Assembly: GCA_045863195.1 (NCBI GenBank)
Contig: BTUI01000001.1
Location: 415,994-479,993, forward strand
Origin: W-Chloroflexi-9 sp045863195
Lineage (GTDB): Bacteria; Chloroflexota; Dehalococcoidia; UBA2979
DNA length: 64,000 bases
Direction of reading: 5' to 3'
The notes beneath the pieces are model-generated. The model was not told where the DNA came from. It saw nothing but the letters and a program-made list of their open reading frames with translations, and did not search any database. Numbering within the stretch: the first letter of the stretch is position 1; each line of letters starts with the position of its first letter. Shown here one piece after another: positions 47,223-55,792 of this stretch. The position numbers and the translations under genes are program-made.

Positions 47223-47447
47223 GTGCCGAAGATGAAGACCCACAAGGGCACCGCGAAGCGCGTGAAGATCACCGGCACGGGCAAGGTGATGCTCCGCACC
47301 TTCAACCCGAAGCGCGCCAAGCGCTCCCGGGCCAAGATGTACGAGAACCGCGAGAACGTGCTGGCGCACGGAACCGTGGTGAAGGCGATCCGTAAGAACA
47401 TGCCGTACGCCGGCGTTGCGCCGGCTGGCGCTCAGGCACAGGACTAA
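47223..47447 (+). CDS. rpmI: 50S ribosomal protein L35 (bL35)
   Basis: A 74-residue basic protein with PKMKTHKGTAKRVKITGTGK at the N-terminus, the L35 signature. GTG 47223 starts 26 bp after infC. A C-terminal extension (Ala/Gly/Gln) of about 8 residues goes beyond the usual 65. It binds 23S rRNA in the large subunit. Confidence 0.95.
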   Translation: MPKMKTHKGTAKRVKITGTGKVMLRTFNPKRAKRSRAKMYENRENVLAHGTVVKAIRKNMPYAGVAPAGAQAQD

Positions 47448-47451
47448 CCCG

Positions 47452-47808
47452 ATGGCTCGTGTCCGCTCGCGGGTGCAGACCCGCAACCGTCACCGCAAGA
47501 TCTTCGAGATCACCAAGGGCCACCGCGGCAAGCGCCGGACCAACATCAAGGTCGCGCACCAGTCCGCCATGCACGCCCTGAAGTACGCGACCGAGCACCG
47601 GCGTGACCGCAAGGGCGACTTCCGCCGCCTGTGGATCATCCGCATCAACGCGGCCGCCCGCCTGCACGGCCTCACCTACGGGCAGCTGATCGACGGCCTC
47701 AAGAAGGCCGGCATCGAGCTGAACCGCAAGGTGCTCGCCGACCTGGCCGTGCGCGACTCGGAGGGCTTCGGCCGTATCGCCTCCGCCGCGAAGGCCGCGC
47801 TCGCGTAG
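47452..47808 (+). CDS. rplT: 50S ribosomal protein L20 (bL20)
   Basis: A 118-residue L20 with the canonical N-terminus MARVRSRVQTRNRHRKIFE and LWIIRINAAARLHGLTYGQLI in the middle. It is needed early in 50S assembly and in many bacteria represses the infC operon. It starts 4 bp after rpmI and is followed by a strong terminator. Confidence 0.96.
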   Translation: MARVRSRVQTRNRHRKIFEITKGHRGKRRTNIKVAHQSAMHALKYATEHRRDRKGDFRRLWIIRINAAARLHGLTYGQLIDGLKKAGIELNRKVLADLAVRDSEGFGRIASAAKAALA

Positions 47809-47828
47809 CCCTCGCCCCGCTCGAACTG

Positions 47829-47857
47829 AACGAGGCCGCCCGATGGGCGGCCTCGTT
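47829..47857 (+). terminator. Bidirectional terminator between rplT and pheT
   Basis: A perfect 13-bp stem (AACGAGGCCGCCC / GGGCGGCCTCGTT) with a 3-nt loop, followed by GCTT on the plus strand. It lies between the convergent rplT and pheT ends. Confidence 0.75.
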
Positions 47858-47883
47858 GCTTATGTCGCATTACGATCCCGGCG

Positions 47884-50319
47884 TCAGGCGCGCTGCTCGG
47901 CCCCGAACTCGCGCTCCAGGCGCTTCACCAGCTTCGCCTGCTCGCGGTTCGCGTCCTCGCTGGTCAGCGTCCGGTTCGGCACCTGGTACCGGATCGAGAA
48001 GGCGATGCTCTTCTTCCCCTCCGGCAGCCGGCCGCCCGTGAACACATCGAACACGCGTGCGCTGGCGACCAGCGGGGAGCCCTCCAGCACCGCCCGCAGC
48101 GCGTCCGCGGTCACCGAGGCGTCCACGACGACCGCGAGGTCCTGCTCCACGGCCGGGAAGCGGGAGACGCTCTGCGCTTTCAGCCGCTCCGGCTGCTGCG
48201 CGGCGAGCCTCGCCACGTCCAGTTCGAACAGCAGCACGGGCTGCTCGATGTCGAAGGCAGCCAGCGCGTCCGGGTGGACCTCCGCCAGCACGCCCACGGG
48301 CTCACCGCGGAGCGAGAGCGTGGCGGTACGGCCGCGCATCAGGCCGAACTCCTCGGAGGCCACGTAGGCGGCGTCCAGTCGGAGCGCGGCGAACGCCGAC
48401 TCCAGCATCCCCTTCGCGTCAAAGAAGTCCAGGCGGCGGTCGGTGGCGCGGCCCCAGCGGTCCAGGTCAGCGCCGGTGACGGCGCCGCAGACCACCTCGC
48501 GCTCCTCCGGGAGCACCTGGCCGTCCACGCGCCGCGGGACGTACGTCCGCCCCGCCTCGAAGATCGCGAGGCGCGGTGCGCCGCTGCGGATGCCGCGAGC
48601 GACGGTCTCCAGGATCGAGTGGCGCAGCGTCGGCCGCATCACCTGGCGGTCGGAGGAGAGCGTGTTGCGCAGCCGCAGCGGGCGCATGATCTCCAGGTCC
48701 TCGCGCGGGATCACGCGCTGCAGCACCTCGTCCGTCGTCAGCGAGTAAGTGATGACCTCCTGCAGCCCCGCCTCCACGAGCGCGTCCACGAGGCGGTCGC
48801 GGAGCGAGCGCACGTGGTCGGGCTCCCACGCCGGAATCCCCCCGGCGATCGCGGCGGCCGGCAGCCGGTCGTACCCCGCGAGACGCACGACCTCCTCCGC
48901 GAGGTCATCGGCGATGGCGATGTCGGTGCGCCACCACGGCGCGCGCACGCGGAAGGCGCCGTCCGCGCGGCCGCCATCGGTCGCCAGCACCTCGAACCCC
49001 AGCGTCTCGAGGATCGCGGTGACCTCCGCCGTCGGGACGGAAACCCCGATCACGGTGTCCAGCCGGGCGCGCGAGATGGAGACCTCCGGCTGTTGCACCA
49101 CCGTGGGGTAGACATCGACCGCACCGTCCAACGCCGTGCCGCCGCACACCTCGACGAACAGCTGCGTCGCCCTGCGCGCCGCCACCATCGCCAGTTCCGG
49201 CGAGAGGCCGCGCTCGAAGCGCGACGACGCCTCGGACCGCAGCGACAGCCGCGTGGAGGTGCGCCGGATGGAGGTGGGGTCGAAGCGGGCGGCCTCCAGC
49301 AGGATGCGCGTCGTCCCCTCGCGCACCTCGGTCGCCTCGCCGCCCATGACCCCAGCGAGGGCGATCGGCCCGCGCTCGTCAGTGATGAGCAGCGTGTCCG
49401 GCGCGAGCGCGCGGTCCTGGCCGTCCAGCGTGCGCAGCGTCTCGCCGGGCCGCGCCAGCCGGACGCCGACCTCGCCGCGCACGGTGTCGAGGTCGAACGC
49501 GTGCAGCGGCTGGCCGAGTTCGAGCATGACGTAGTTGGTGATGTCGACGACGTTGCTGATCGGGCGCTGGCCGGCCGCGCGGAGGCGGTCCTGCAGCCAC
49601 TGAGGCGATGGGCCCACCTGCACACCCTCGATCACCGTCGCGACGTAGCGCCAGCAGAGGTCGGGGTCATCGATGCGGACCGAGACGGCGGAGGCGGCGG
49701 GGCGGACGCCGGACGGCGTCGGGGGCTCCGGCATGCGCATCGGGACGCCGAGGATCGCCGCCACCTCCCGCGCGACGCCCACCATGCTCATCATGTCGGC
49801 ACGGTTCGGCCACACGTGGACATCGAGGATCACGTCACCCAGGTAGTCCGCGAGCGGGGTGCCCACCGGCGCGTCGTCCGGCAGCACCACGATGCCCTCG
49901 TGCGCCTCGGAGAGGCCGAGTTCGCGCTCGGAGAGCACCATGCCGGCCGACTCCACGCCGCGGATGGCGGCGCGCTTCAGCACGGCCTCCTTGCCGGTGT
50001 GGCCATCCCGGACGCGGGCGCCCTCCTGCGCGAAGGCGATCTTCTGGCCGGCCGCCACGTTCGGCGCACCACAGACCACGCGCTGCGGCTCCGCGCCACC
50101 GAAGTCGACGGTCACGAGGCGCAGGCGGTCGGCGTTCGGGTGCGGCTCCACGGTAAGCGTGCGGGCGACGCGGATCAGGTCGCGGTCCCACTGGTCGCCC
50201 ACGCGGTGGACGCCCTCGATCTCCGCGCTCGCCATGGTCAGCCGGTGCGCGAGGTCGTCCACGTCCAGCCCGGCGGGCAGGTCGACGTAGTCGCGGAGCC
50301 ACTTCAGGGAGACGAGCAT
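47884..50319 (-). CDS. pheT: Phenylalanyl-tRNA synthetase beta subunit
   Basis: An 811-residue PheT. It has an N-terminal tRNA-binding (EMAP-like) domain (about 40-150), the B3/B4 editing region, the B5 domain, the catalytic-like core (MRPTLRHSILETVARG) and the C-terminal ferredoxin-like anticodon domain. It pairs with PheS to form the alpha2-beta2 enzyme. In many bacteria the order is infC-rpmI-rplT-pheS-pheT, but here pheT is convergent with rplT and pheS is not in the window. Confidence 0.95.
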   Translation of the reverse strand: MLVSLKWLRDYVDLPAGLDVDDLAHRLTMASAEIEGVHRVGDQWDRDLIRVARTLTVEPHPNADRLRLVTVDFGGAEPQRVVCGAPNVAAGQKIAFAQEGARVRDGHTGKEAVLKRAAIRGVESAGMVLSERELGLSEAHEGIVVLPDDAPVGTPLADYLGDVILDVHVWPNRADMMSMVGVAREVAAILGVPMRMPEPPTPSGVRPAASAVSVRIDDPDLCWRYVATVIEGVQVGPSPQWLQDRLRAAGQRPISNVVDITNYVMLELGQPLHAFDLDTVRGEVGVRLARPGETLRTLDGQDRALAPDTLLITDERGPIALAGVMGGEATEVREGTTRILLEAARFDPTSIRRTSTRLSLRSEASSRFERGLSPELAMVAARRATQLFVEVCGGTALDGAVDVYPTVVQQPEVSISRARLDTVIGVSVPTAEVTAILETLGFEVLATDGGRADGAFRVRAPWWRTDIAIADDLAEEVVRLAGYDRLPAAAIAGGIPAWEPDHVRSLRDRLVDALVEAGLQEVITYSLTTDEVLQRVIPREDLEIMRPLRLRNTLSSDRQVMRPTLRHSILETVARGIRSGAPRLAIFEAGRTYVPRRVDGQVLPEEREVVCGAVTGADLDRWGRATDRRLDFFDAKGMLESAFAALRLDAAYVASEEFGLMRGRTATLSLRGEPVGVLAEVHPDALAAFDIEQPVLLFELDVARLAAQQPERLKAQSVSRFPAVEQDLAVVVDASVTADALRAVLEGSPLVASARVFDVFTGGRLPEGKKSIAFSIRYQVPNRTLTSEDANREQAKLVKRLEREFGAEQRA

Positions 50320-50350
50320 GGCGCGGCCTTCGGTTGTGCGGTTACAGTCC

Positions 50351-50366
50351 GGCCCGGCAGCGGGCC
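50351..50366 (-). terminator. Hairpin between hisN and pheT
   Basis: GGCCCG/CGGGCC with a 4-nt loop lies 61-76 bp after the hisN stop on the minus strand. No T tract follows, so it is a weak terminator candidate ahead of pheT. Confidence 0.3.
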
Positions 50367-50426
50367 ACCCGATGAGTCTGAAACACGGCGGCGTTGATCG
50401 CCACCCCGCGGCGTACGTGCCGGCCG

Positions 50427-51227
50427 CTACCCGCCCCGGAGCATCCGCAGCACCTCGTCGTGGACGCGGCCGTTCGAAGTAATGGCATAACCGTGCTCGA
50501 TGCCGGCGACGCCGTCACCGTCCGTCATGCGGCCGCCGGCCTCCTCCACGATCACGATGAGTGCGCCGAGATCCCACGGGGTGACCTCCGGCTCCAGCAT
50601 GACCTCGGCGGTCCCGTCCGCGACCAGGCAGTGCGCCCAGAAGTCGCCGTAACCGCGGTCGCGCCAGGCGGCCTGGATCACGGTCTCCGCGGTCACCGGC
50701 CACCGGCGACGGACGTAGCGCAGCGCGCCGTAGAGGACGTGGGACTCCGCGACGGTGGCGACCTCCGACACGCGGATGCGCGTGCCGGCGTGTCCGCGCG
50801 CCGGGAGGTCGCCCCGGTACGCGCCGAGGCCGCGCCCGGCCCACCAGCGCGTGCCGAGCGCCGGCGCCGAGGCGACGCCCACCTCGACCACGCCGTTCCG
50901 CTCGAAGGCGATCAGCGCCGCCCAGACCGGCACCCCGCGTGCGAAGCCGTGGGTACCGTCAATCGGATCGAGGATCCAGCGCCCCGCGTCCGCCTCGGTG
51001 CCGGCGGAGTAGCCCTGCTCCTCGCCGAGGATGGCGTGCGCCGGGAAGCGCGCAGCGATGCGCTCGCGCAGCATCGCCTCGACGGCGCGGTCCGCGCGGG
51101 TCACGAGCGAGCCGTCCCGCTTCATCTCCGTGCCCAGGTCGCCCCGGAAGTAGGACATCGAGATGCGGTCGGCCTCGTCCGCCAGCTCGAGCGCGAACGC
51201 GAGGATCTCCGCAGTCGAGTCGCCCAT
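50427..51227 (-). CDS. hisN: Inositol monophosphatase-family phosphatase, probable histidinol-phosphatase HisN
   Basis: A 266-residue Mg2+-dependent IMPase-fold enzyme. Metal ligands are in GEEQG (about 68-72), the DPIDGTHGF block (about 86-94) and WDLGAL (about 217-222). Members hydrolyse inositol-1-phosphate, fructose bisphosphate or histidinol phosphate. Its place at the end of the his operon and the lack of a PHP-type HisK or a bifunctional HisB make HisN the best choice. Enzyme specificity is inferred. Confidence 0.78.
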   Translation of the reverse strand: MGDSTAEILAFALELADEADRISMSYFRGDLGTEMKRDGSLVTRADRAVEAMLRERIAARFPAHAILGEEQGYSAGTEADAGRWILDPIDGTHGFARGVPVWAALIAFERNGVVEVGVASAPALGTRWWAGRGLGAYRGDLPARGHAGTRIRVSEVATVAESHVLYGALRYVRRRWPVTAETVIQAAWRDRGYGDFWAHCLVADGTAEVMLEPEVTPWDLGALIVIVEEAGGRMTDGDGVAGIEHGYAITSNGRVHDEVLRMLRGG

Positions 51228-51236
51228 GCGCCGAGT

Positions 51237-51659
51237 CTAGCCGCCGCCCGGGTTCCAGTCCGGGCGGCGGACGACAAGGCCGGGGATGCGCTCGAACTCA
51301 CGGACGTTCTCGGTCAGCACGTCGAAGTCATGAGCGAGCGCGGTCGCGGCGATGATCAGGTCGTGAGCGCCGACGGCTCGACCGTTGCTGGCCAGCATCG
51401 CGCTGACCACCGCGTGAACGCGGGCCGCGCGCAGGTCGAAGGACTGGACCGTCACGACCTCGATCAGCGTCTCCGCGAAGGACTCGCGCCGCAGTCGCCG
51501 CGCCTCCGAGTCCGCGCGATGGGCGCCGTGCAGTAACTCGGAAGCCGTCACCGCGGAGATGGCCGTCGGCTCATCGGCGAGTTGTGACAGCAGAGCCGAC
51601 AGCGGCAAGTCGCGGCGCTCAAGCGTGATGAACACGCTCGTATCGATCAGGACGGCCAT
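51237..51659 (-). CDS. VapC-type PIN toxin
   Basis: A 140-residue PIN ribonuclease with acidic residues at Asp6 (LIDTSVFI), Glu41 (SELLHGA), an Asp in AHDLIIAATA and Asn/Glu in the LTENVREF terminal motif. It overlaps the Phd-type antitoxin by 13 bp. The module lies inside the his operon between hisN and hisB. Confidence 0.84.
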   Translation of the reverse strand: MAVLIDTSVFITLERRDLPLSALLSQLADEPTAISAVTASELLHGAHRADSEARRLRRESFAETLIEVVTVQSFDLRAARVHAVVSAMLASNGRAVGAHDLIIAATALAHDFDVLTENVREFERIPGLVVRRPDWNPGGG

Positions 51660-51925
51660 TCGGCCATCTCGGCTGGTGGTTGCTCTCGCTGGATCGCCTC
51701 GAGGTCGTCGGCATAGCCATCACCAGGCATGCGGAGGTCACCGAGCGCGGCCACGACCTCCCGGAACGTGGTGGCGCGTCGCGCCGCCGGCTCCAGCGTG
51801 CCAACGACCTCGCCGCCGCGCTCAATCACGAACCGCTCCCCCGCGTAGCGGACACGGTTGAGGATGTCGGAGAGGTTCCGGCTGAGTTCGGTCGCGGTGA
51901 TGCGGGTCTCGGAGGTCGTTGCCAT
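51647..51925 (-). CDS. Phd/YefM-type antitoxin
   Basis: A 92-residue protein with the Phd/YefM N-terminus (ITATELSRNLSDILNRVRYAGERFVIERGGEVVGTL), a DNA-binding fold, and an acidic C-terminal tail. It would bind the 13-bp inverted repeat just upstream and neutralise the VapC-type toxin next to it. Start ATG 51923-51925. Confidence 0.84.
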   Translation of the reverse strand: MATTSETRITATELSRNLSDILNRVRYAGERFVIERGGEVVGTLEPAARRATTFREVVAALGDLRMPGDGYADDLEAIQREQPPAEMAEWPS

Positions 51926-51934
51926 GACATGAGT

Positions 51935-51969
51935 GTATCAGATTCTCTGATTCTCCGAGAATCTGATAC
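51935..51969 (-). promoter_or_regulatory. Operator-like 13-bp inverted repeat of the Phd/VapC module
   Basis: GTATCAGATTCTC (51935-51947) and GAGAATCTGATAC (51957-51969) form a perfect 13-bp inverted repeat with a 9-nt spacer, ending 10 bp before the antitoxin start and 5 bp after the hisB stop. It fits an autorepressor site and could also end the his transcript. Its inner core GATTCT-AGAATC resembles the repeat at 27618-27639. Confidence 0.7.
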
Positions 51970-51973
51970 CACC

Positions 51974-52573
51974 CTACGTCGTCAGCGTCTCCTTGGTGCT
52001 CGGCACCTGCCCGGCGATCCGCGGGTCGAGCGCGACCGCGGCGTCGAGGGCGCGGCCGAGCGCCTTCATCGTCGCTTCCGCGATGTGGTGGTCGTTCGCG
52101 CCGGCCAGTTGCCGGACGTGGAGCGTGATCTTCGCGGTCGTCGCGAAGGAGCGCAGGACGTGCGGCACCATCTGAGTCGGCGCCTCGCCGATACGTTCGC
52201 CGACGAAGTCGAGCGAGACGGCCGCGAACGGCCGCCCGGAGATGTCGATCACCGCCTGCACCAGCGCCTCATCGAGCGGCACGAGCGCGTCCCCCATCCG
52301 CACGATGCCCTCGCGTGCGCCGAGCGCCTGGTCGACCGCCTGGCCGAGCGCCAGCGCGACGTCCTCCATGGTGTGGTGCTCGTCGATGTGGAGGTCGCCG
52401 GTCGACTTCACGACCAGATCGAAGCGCCCGTGGCGGGCGAACGCGGTGAGCATGTGGTCGTAGAAGCCAACGCCCGTGGAGACCTCGGCACGGCCGGTGC
52501 CGTCCAGGTTCAGTTCCACGCGCACCTGTGTCTCGGCGGTGTTGCGCTCCACCGTTGCGCGTCGATCAGCCAC
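51974..52573 (-). CDS. hisB: Imidazoleglycerol-phosphate dehydratase
   Basis: A 199-residue monofunctional HisB (IGPD) with repeated metal-binding motifs GVGFYDHML, DLHIDEHHTMEDVA and ANDHHIAEATMKALGRAL. It dehydrates imidazoleglycerol phosphate. GTG 52571-52573 is chosen with GAGGAG 7 nt upstream; it overlaps the hisC stop. No phosphatase half, which is consistent with the separate HisN. Confidence 0.94.
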   Translation of the reverse strand: MADRRATVERNTAETQVRVELNLDGTGRAEVSTGVGFYDHMLTAFARHGRFDLVVKSTGDLHIDEHHTMEDVALALGQAVDQALGAREGIVRMGDALVPLDEALVQAVIDISGRPFAAVSLDFVGERIGEAPTQMVPHVLRSFATTAKITLHVRQLAGANDHHIAEATMKALGRALDAAVALDPRIAGQVPSTKETLTT

Positions 52574-53675
52574 GAGCCAGCTCCTCACCGATCTCCCGGA
52601 ACGCCTCGATCACCCGGTCGTTCTGCTCCGGGAGCGCCATCGAGATGCGAATGTGGTCCCGCAGGCGCGGGTGGTCGAAGTACCGCGCGAAGATGCCGCG
52701 CGCGCGCAGCATGTCACGCACCGTCTTGCCATCGCCACGGCTGAGGCGCAGCAGCACGAAGATCGACTCGCTCGGCCACGGGTGGACCCACCCCTGCGCC
52801 TGCAGCGCCGCCGCCACGCGCTCCCGTTCACCGGTCAGCGTGCAGGCGCGGTCGTCGAGGACGCTCGTGTCCGCGAACGAAGCGATGGTCGCCGCCTCGG
52901 CGGCCGCGTTGACGTTATACGGCTGCTTCGCGCGCATCAGGTAAGAGGCGGTCTCCGGATGCATCACACCGTAGCCGATGCGGAGCCCCGCGAGGCCACC
53001 CCACTTCGACATCGTGCGGAGCACGACCAGCCCTGGCTCGGCGGCTGCGCGCTGGACGAGCGACGGCTGGTGCGAGAACTCGATGTACGCCTCGTCCACC
53101 ACGAGCAGCGTGCCAGTCGCGAGCAGCCGGTCCACGAGGGCGTGCGGAAGCGTGTTGCCGGTCGGGTTGTTCGGCGAGGGAATGAAGGTGACCTTCGCCT
53201 CCTGCGCCGCGTCCACCATCGCCTCGGCGTCGTACGTCCAGCCCTCCAGCAGCGGCACGTCCACCACCTCCACGCCGTGCAGGCCGGCGTCGAAGGCGTA
53301 CATGCCGAACGTCGGCGTGGAGACCAGGATACGTTCGCCCTGGTCGGTGAACAGGCGGAACAGGAGGTCGATCAGTTCGTCCGAGCCGGAGCCGGCGACC
53401 ACCGACTCCGGCGGGATGCCGAAGTGCGTCGCGATCGCCGTCCGGAGCCGCCGCTGATCCGGGTCGCCGTAGTGGTTGGGCCGGTAGTCACCCCGCAGCG
53501 CCTCCAGCGCGAGCGGCGACGGGCCGTACGGGTTCTCGTTCCCGTCGATCTTGATCACGCGCTCCGGTGACACGCCGTAGCGCGCCGCGACGGCTTCGAG
53601 GTCCTCGAGCGCGGCGTACTCCGGCAGGTGCCGGAGCATGGGGCGCAGCGCGGCGGCCGGGTCGAACCGGGGCAT
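52566..53675 (-). CDS. hisC: Histidinol-phosphate aminotransferase
   Basis: A 369-residue class I/II aminotransferase. NENPYGPSPLALEAL (47-61), the GSGSDELIDL block (95-104), FIPSPNNPTGN (164-174), DEAYIEF (194-200) and PLP Lys224 in RTMSKWGGLAGLRIGY are HisC hallmarks. It transfers an amino group to imidazole acetol phosphate. Shine-Dalgarno TAGGAGGA upstream of ATG 53673-53675. Confidence 0.94.
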   Translation of the reverse strand: MPRFDPAAALRPMLRHLPEYAALEDLEAVAARYGVSPERVIKIDGNENPYGPSPLALEALRGDYRPNHYGDPDQRRLRTAIATHFGIPPESVVAGSGSDELIDLLFRLFTDQGERILVSTPTFGMYAFDAGLHGVEVVDVPLLEGWTYDAEAMVDAAQEAKVTFIPSPNNPTGNTLPHALVDRLLATGTLLVVDEAYIEFSHQPSLVQRAAAEPGLVVLRTMSKWGGLAGLRIGYGVMHPETASYLMRAKQPYNVNAAAEAATIASFADTSVLDDRACTLTGERERVAAALQAQGWVHPWPSESIFVLLRLSRGDGKTVRDMLRARGIFARYFDHPRLRDHIRISMALPEQNDRVIEAFREIGEELARG

Positions 53676-53685
53676 CGGCGTCCTC

Positions 53686-55026
53686 CTACCGGCCTTCGAG
53701 CCGGCGTTCGATGCTGCGGGCGTGCCCGGTCAGCCCCTCCGCCCGCGCGAGGCGCGCGGCGAACGGGCCGAGGCGGAACAGGTCCTCCTCGGTCAGGCTG
53801 ACCACCGAGGTCACCTTCAGGAAGTCGAGCACGGAGAGCGGCGAGGCGAACCGCGCCGAGCCGCCCGTCGGCATGACGTGGCTCGGCCCCGCGGTGTAGT
53901 CGCCCAGCACCTCCGGCGACGACTCGCCGAGGAACACGCCGCCCGCGTTCCGGATGAGCGGCAGCAGCGCGGCGGGGTCCTCGGTCAGGACGCAGAGGTG
54001 CTCGGGCGCGAACTCGTTGGCGAGCATGACCGCCTGCTCCAGGTCGGCCGCCACCACCGCGCCGCCGCGCGCGATCGCGGCGCGAGCGATCGACTCCCGC
54101 TCGAGCGTCGCGAGCTGCGCCTCGACCTCGGCGGCGACCGCCTCGGCCTGCACGCGGCTCGTCGTGATGAGGACGGGCGTGGCGAGGACATCGTGCTCAG
54201 CCTGCGCCAGCAGGTCGGCCGCGCAGAGGTCCGGCGCGGCGGTCTCGTCCGCGAGTACGAGGGTCTCGGTCGGCCCGTAGATCGCATCGATGCCGACGCG
54301 GCCGAACAGCTGCTGCTTGGCGATCGTCACGAAGATGCCGCCCGGCCCGAAGATCTTGTCCACGCGCGGGATCGTCTCGGTGCCGAACGCGAGGGCGGCA
54401 ATCGCCTGTGCGCCGGAGGCGCGGAAGATCCGCTGTACGCCGGCCACGTGCGCGGCGACCAGCTTCACCGGGTTCACCGACCCATCCGCGCGGGCGGCGG
54501 TCACGCCAATCACCTGATCCACGCCGGCGACCACGCCGGGCACGGCCGTGTGGATGACGGACGAGGGTAGCGCCGCGTCTGACCCGGTCATGTAGATCCC
54601 CGCGCGGAACAGCGGCTGGACCACCATGCCGACGCCGCGCTCGCGGAAACTGGTCGGGGCGTGCTCCAGTTGCATCTCGTGGTAGCGCCGCACGCGGTGC
54701 GCGGCGAACTGCACCGCTTCGAGGTCCTCCGGCGCGATCTCCTCGTAGGCGCGCGCGATCTCCTCGCCGCTGACCTCGATGGCGTCGTAGGCGGAGCCGT
54801 CGAAGCGCTGGCTGAAGCGGCGCACGGCGGCGTCGCCCTCCGTCCGGACCGCATCGATGATGCGACGGACGTGCTCGGCCGGCGTGACGTGCTCACCCCA
54901 CAGTTCGTCGATGCCGCGCTGCACGGGCTCGGCGAGCACGGGTTCGGAGAGCGGCTCACGCCGAAGGATGGTCGCGCGCGCGACCTCGATGTCCTCGACG
55001 ATGCGCAGCGTCTGGGTCGCCGTCAT
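53686..55026 (-). CDS. hisD: Histidinol dehydrogenase
   Basis: A 446-residue Zn2+ enzyme oxidising histidinol to histidine with NAD+. It carries the GPGGIFVTIAKQQLFG and IDAIYGPTETLVLADE blocks and the C-terminal EFAPEHLCVL and GPSHVMPTGGSARFASPLSVLDFLK segments, family-typical residues for zinc and NAD binding. ATG 55024-55026 overlaps the phospholipase-like gene stop as ATGA. Confidence 0.95.
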   Translation of the reverse strand: MTATQTLRIVEDIEVARATILRREPLSEPVLAEPVQRGIDELWGEHVTPAEHVRRIIDAVRTEGDAAVRRFSQRFDGSAYDAIEVSGEEIARAYEEIAPEDLEAVQFAAHRVRRYHEMQLEHAPTSFRERGVGMVVQPLFRAGIYMTGSDAALPSSVIHTAVPGVVAGVDQVIGVTAARADGSVNPVKLVAAHVAGVQRIFRASGAQAIAALAFGTETIPRVDKIFGPGGIFVTIAKQQLFGRVGIDAIYGPTETLVLADETAAPDLCAADLLAQAEHDVLATPVLITTSRVQAEAVAAEVEAQLATLERESIARAAIARGGAVVAADLEQAVMLANEFAPEHLCVLTEDPAALLPLIRNAGGVFLGESSPEVLGDYTAGPSHVMPTGGSARFASPLSVLDFLKVTSVVSLTEEDLFRLGPFAARLARAEGLTGHARSIERRLEGR

Positions 55027-55772
55027 CGCAGGTACCCGCGCACACGCTCGGTCATCCGGTCCTCCGCATCGCGCCAGAAGCGCTCCACGCGTTCTGGCGT
55101 CACGATCCCATATGCCTCGCCTACGAGCGCTTCCGGGTCCGCGCACTCCTGCTCGATCCGCTCGGCGTCGAAGCCGGCCGCCTGGAAGTGGCGCACCATC
55201 ATCCGGTGGAACCGGCTGTAGTCCGGCGGCTGGCCGGCCACGCTCTCCGAGACCGTCACCCACTCCTGCAGGAAGTGGTCTTCGATGAACGGGACACCGG
55301 CCACGGGTGTGCACGCCTCCAGCGCCGCACGGATCTCCTCCATCGCCTCGCGGTCCTCGCGATCTCGGCGGTCCATCTCGTACTGGAGCGCACGGTCGAG
55401 GATGTTGGAGCGCGGGTCGGCGTCACGCGGCGACAGCGGCCCGAAGGCGGGCCGGTAGACCTCGTTGATGAACGTCTCGTCCATCACCAGGTGCGTGAGG
55501 TAACCGGCCATGAACGCCACGGTGGAGGCGTCCAACCCGGCCGGCAGCGACAGCCCGGGGTGCTCGAGGAACATCCGCGCCACCGAGTCCTGGTCGCCCA
55601 GGTCGGTCAGGCGGAAGAAGTGCGTGACCTCCCGGTCGAGCCGGGTGAGCACGCGGATGTCCGGCGCGGTCGCACCGAGGTAGAACGGGCCACGGGCGCG
55701 ATCAATCTCCGGGAGCGCGAGGCGCTCCGCGATCACGCGGGCCCGTGCCAGGTGCGACCCGAGCGAGGGCAT
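55023..55772 (-). CDS. Zinc-dependent phospholipase C-like protein
   Basis: A 249-residue protein of the zinc-dependent phospholipase C fold (PF00882-like). Diagnostic residues are His7 near the N-terminus, APDI (35-38), a His in VTHFF (about 50) and HLVMDE (about 93-98) that supply the zinc cluster. It is translationally coupled to hisD and follows hisG, an unusual place for such a hydrolase. There is no signal peptide, so a cytosolic role is implied. Whether it acts in histidine metabolism is unknown. Confidence 0.68.
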   Translation of the reverse strand: MPSLGSHLARARVIAERLALPEIDRARGPFYLGATAPDIRVLTRLDREVTHFFRLTDLGDQDSVARMFLEHPGLSLPAGLDASTVAFMAGYLTHLVMDETFINEVYRPAFGPLSPRDADPRSNILDRALQYEMDRRDREDREAMEEIRAALEACTPVAGVPFIEDHFLQEWVTVSESVAGQPPDYSRFHRMMVRHFQAAGFDAERIEQECADPEALVGEAYGIVTPERVERFWRDAEDRMTERVRGYLR

Positions 55773-55792
55773 CCAGCCGTCCTCCCGCGTCC

